DNA from: Thermoleophilia bacterium
GTDB lineage: Bacteria; Actinomycetota; Thermoleophilia; Gaiellales; F1-60-MAGs149
Assembly (NCBI GenBank): GCA_016462095.1
Contig: JAEMTW010000116.1
Span: 1 to 6,201, forward strand
Direction of reading: 5' to 3'
DNA: 6,201 bases
Position 1 is the stretch's first letter; each line of letters begins with the position of its first letter. A program made the translations under genes and the position numbers. The notes below the pieces were generated by a model. That model did not search any database and was not told where the DNA came from. It worked only from the letters and a program-made list of their open reading frames with translations. This document shows, one piece after another, positions 5,506 through 6,201 of the stretch.

Positions 5506-6201
5506 CTAGACGCGGAGGCGCGAGCCAGTGGGGTCAAAAATAGGTTCGGTGGACACGGCACCCTCGACCTCGCGGTCGAAGATCCGCACGGACACCCGCG
5601 TTCCCGGGCTTGCCTGCTCAGCGGGAAGATAGCCGTACGCGATCGACTTGCCAACCGAGTAGCCGAAATTGGCACTCGTGACATAGCCGGCCTTGGTGCC
5701 GTTGATCAGGATCGGCTCGCCACCAAGGGCAGCCGCGTTGGGGTCGTCGAGCAGGATCGGGACGAGGCGCTTCTTGCTGCCCTGAGCGCGCTCGGCAACA
5801 ACAGCCTGCTTGCCGATAAAGCCCGACTTGCCGAGATGAACGGCAAAGCCGAGGCCTGATTCGTCAGCCGTGTAATCGGTGTGCATGTCGACGCCAGCGA
5901 AGCGGTAGCCCTTCTCGATGCGCAGCGATTCGAAGGCACCGCCGCCACCGGCCACGAGGCCGTGGTCCTTACCGGCCTCCATCAGGCGCTCCCAGACCCA
6001 GCCGCCGTACTCGCTCGGCACGTACAACTCCCAGCCGAGCTCGCCGGCGTACGAGATGCGCAGCGCGAGGGCCGGGACATGCTCGATCTGGATCTGCTGC
6101 GCACGCATGTACGGGAAGGCCTCGTTGGAGAGATCCTCAGGCACGAGTGGCTGCAGGATCTCGCGGCTGTTTGGCCCCCACAGGCCGCAGACGGCCATGG
6201 C
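5506..6201 (-). CDS. Dimethylglycine/sarcosine dehydrogenase-like protein, C-terminal GcvT-type part
   Basis: This is the C-terminal 231 residues of a protein that enters from the right edge; the frame is open to the last base and the ATG near 6198 is probably internal. It contains the folate-binding GcvT/aminomethyltransferase fold: LWGPNSREIL, then DLSNEAFPYMRAQQI, SYAGELGWELYVPS, AFESLRIEKGYR and DESGLGFAVHL followed by FIGKQAV. The C-terminal barrel (about the last 90 residues) has KAGYVTSANFGYSVGKSIAYGYL. The wording matches FAD-linked dimethylglycine and sarcosine dehydrogenases more closely than stand-alone GcvT, in particular the DxxTxDESGLGFAVHL block. Such enzymes oxidise the N-methyl group and pass the one-carbon unit to tetrahydrofolate. 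The FAD domain would be upstream, outside the window, so a stand-alone GcvT-like protein cannot be excluded. It is the first visible gene of the minus-strand operon. Confidence 0.82.
   Translation of the reverse strand, partial: AMAVCGLWGPNSREILQPLVPEDLSNEAFPYMRAQQIQIEHVPALALRISYAGELGWELYVPSEYGGWVWERLMEAGKDHGLVAGGGGAFESLRIEKGYRFAGVDMHTDYTADESGLGFAVHLGKSGFIGKQAVVAERAQGSKKRLVPILLDDPNAAALGGEPILINGTKAGYVTSANFGYSVGKSIAYGYLPAEQASPGTRVSVRIFDREVEGAVSTEPIFDPTGSRLRV

Overview
The window is a GC-rich bacterial chromosomal segment that looks ordinary and gene-dense. GC-rich third codon positions, a GTG start, two likely leaderless promoters of the TANNNT-spacer-RTG type and the style of the proteins all suggest an actinobacterial lineage, perhaps Thermoleophilia. 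That assignment is an inference from general resemblance, not from a marker gene. No RNA gene, CRISPR array, insertion sequence or phage gene was seen.

Layout from left to right. (1) Bases 1-308, minus strand: the N-terminal third or so of a TauE/SafE-type membrane transporter that runs off the left edge. (2) Bases 309-327: a 19-bp divergent gap holding a nearly symmetric -10 element. (3) Bases 328-2540, plus strand: a trehalose-6-phosphate phosphatase gene (otsB) whose stop codon overlaps the start of an MFS transporter gene. The transporter looks like a DHA2-type protein reduced to about 12 membrane helices, with a large outer loop before the last helix. (4) Bases 2606-3254, plus strand: a VapBC-type toxin-antitoxin module with an AbrB-fold antitoxin and a PIN-domain toxin. 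Its own promoter is leaderless-like, and an inverted repeat lies over the promoter and start codon. (5) Bases 3255-3328: a short convergent gap with a weak bidirectional terminator candidate. (6) Bases 3329-6201, minus strand: a tight three-gene operon, in transcription order the C-terminal part of a dimethylglycine/sarcosine dehydrogenase-like protein (entering from the right edge), a class I PLP aminotransferase, and a glyoxylate/hydroxypyruvate reductase-type D-2-hydroxyacid dehydrogenase.

The minus-strand operon makes biochemical sense as a one-carbon/glycine route: N-methylglycine oxidation yields glycine and folate-bound one-carbon units, these can form serine, an aminotransferase can turn serine into hydroxypyruvate, and the reductase can turn that into glycerate. 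The aminotransferase substrate cannot be read from the sequence, so this is a hypothesis. The most notable signals are regulatory: a shared TATCYTWACGA-type element exactly 8 nt before two start codons, its mirror use for the divergent transporter gene, and the operator-like repeat centred on the antitoxin start codon. No clearly new biological system was found.
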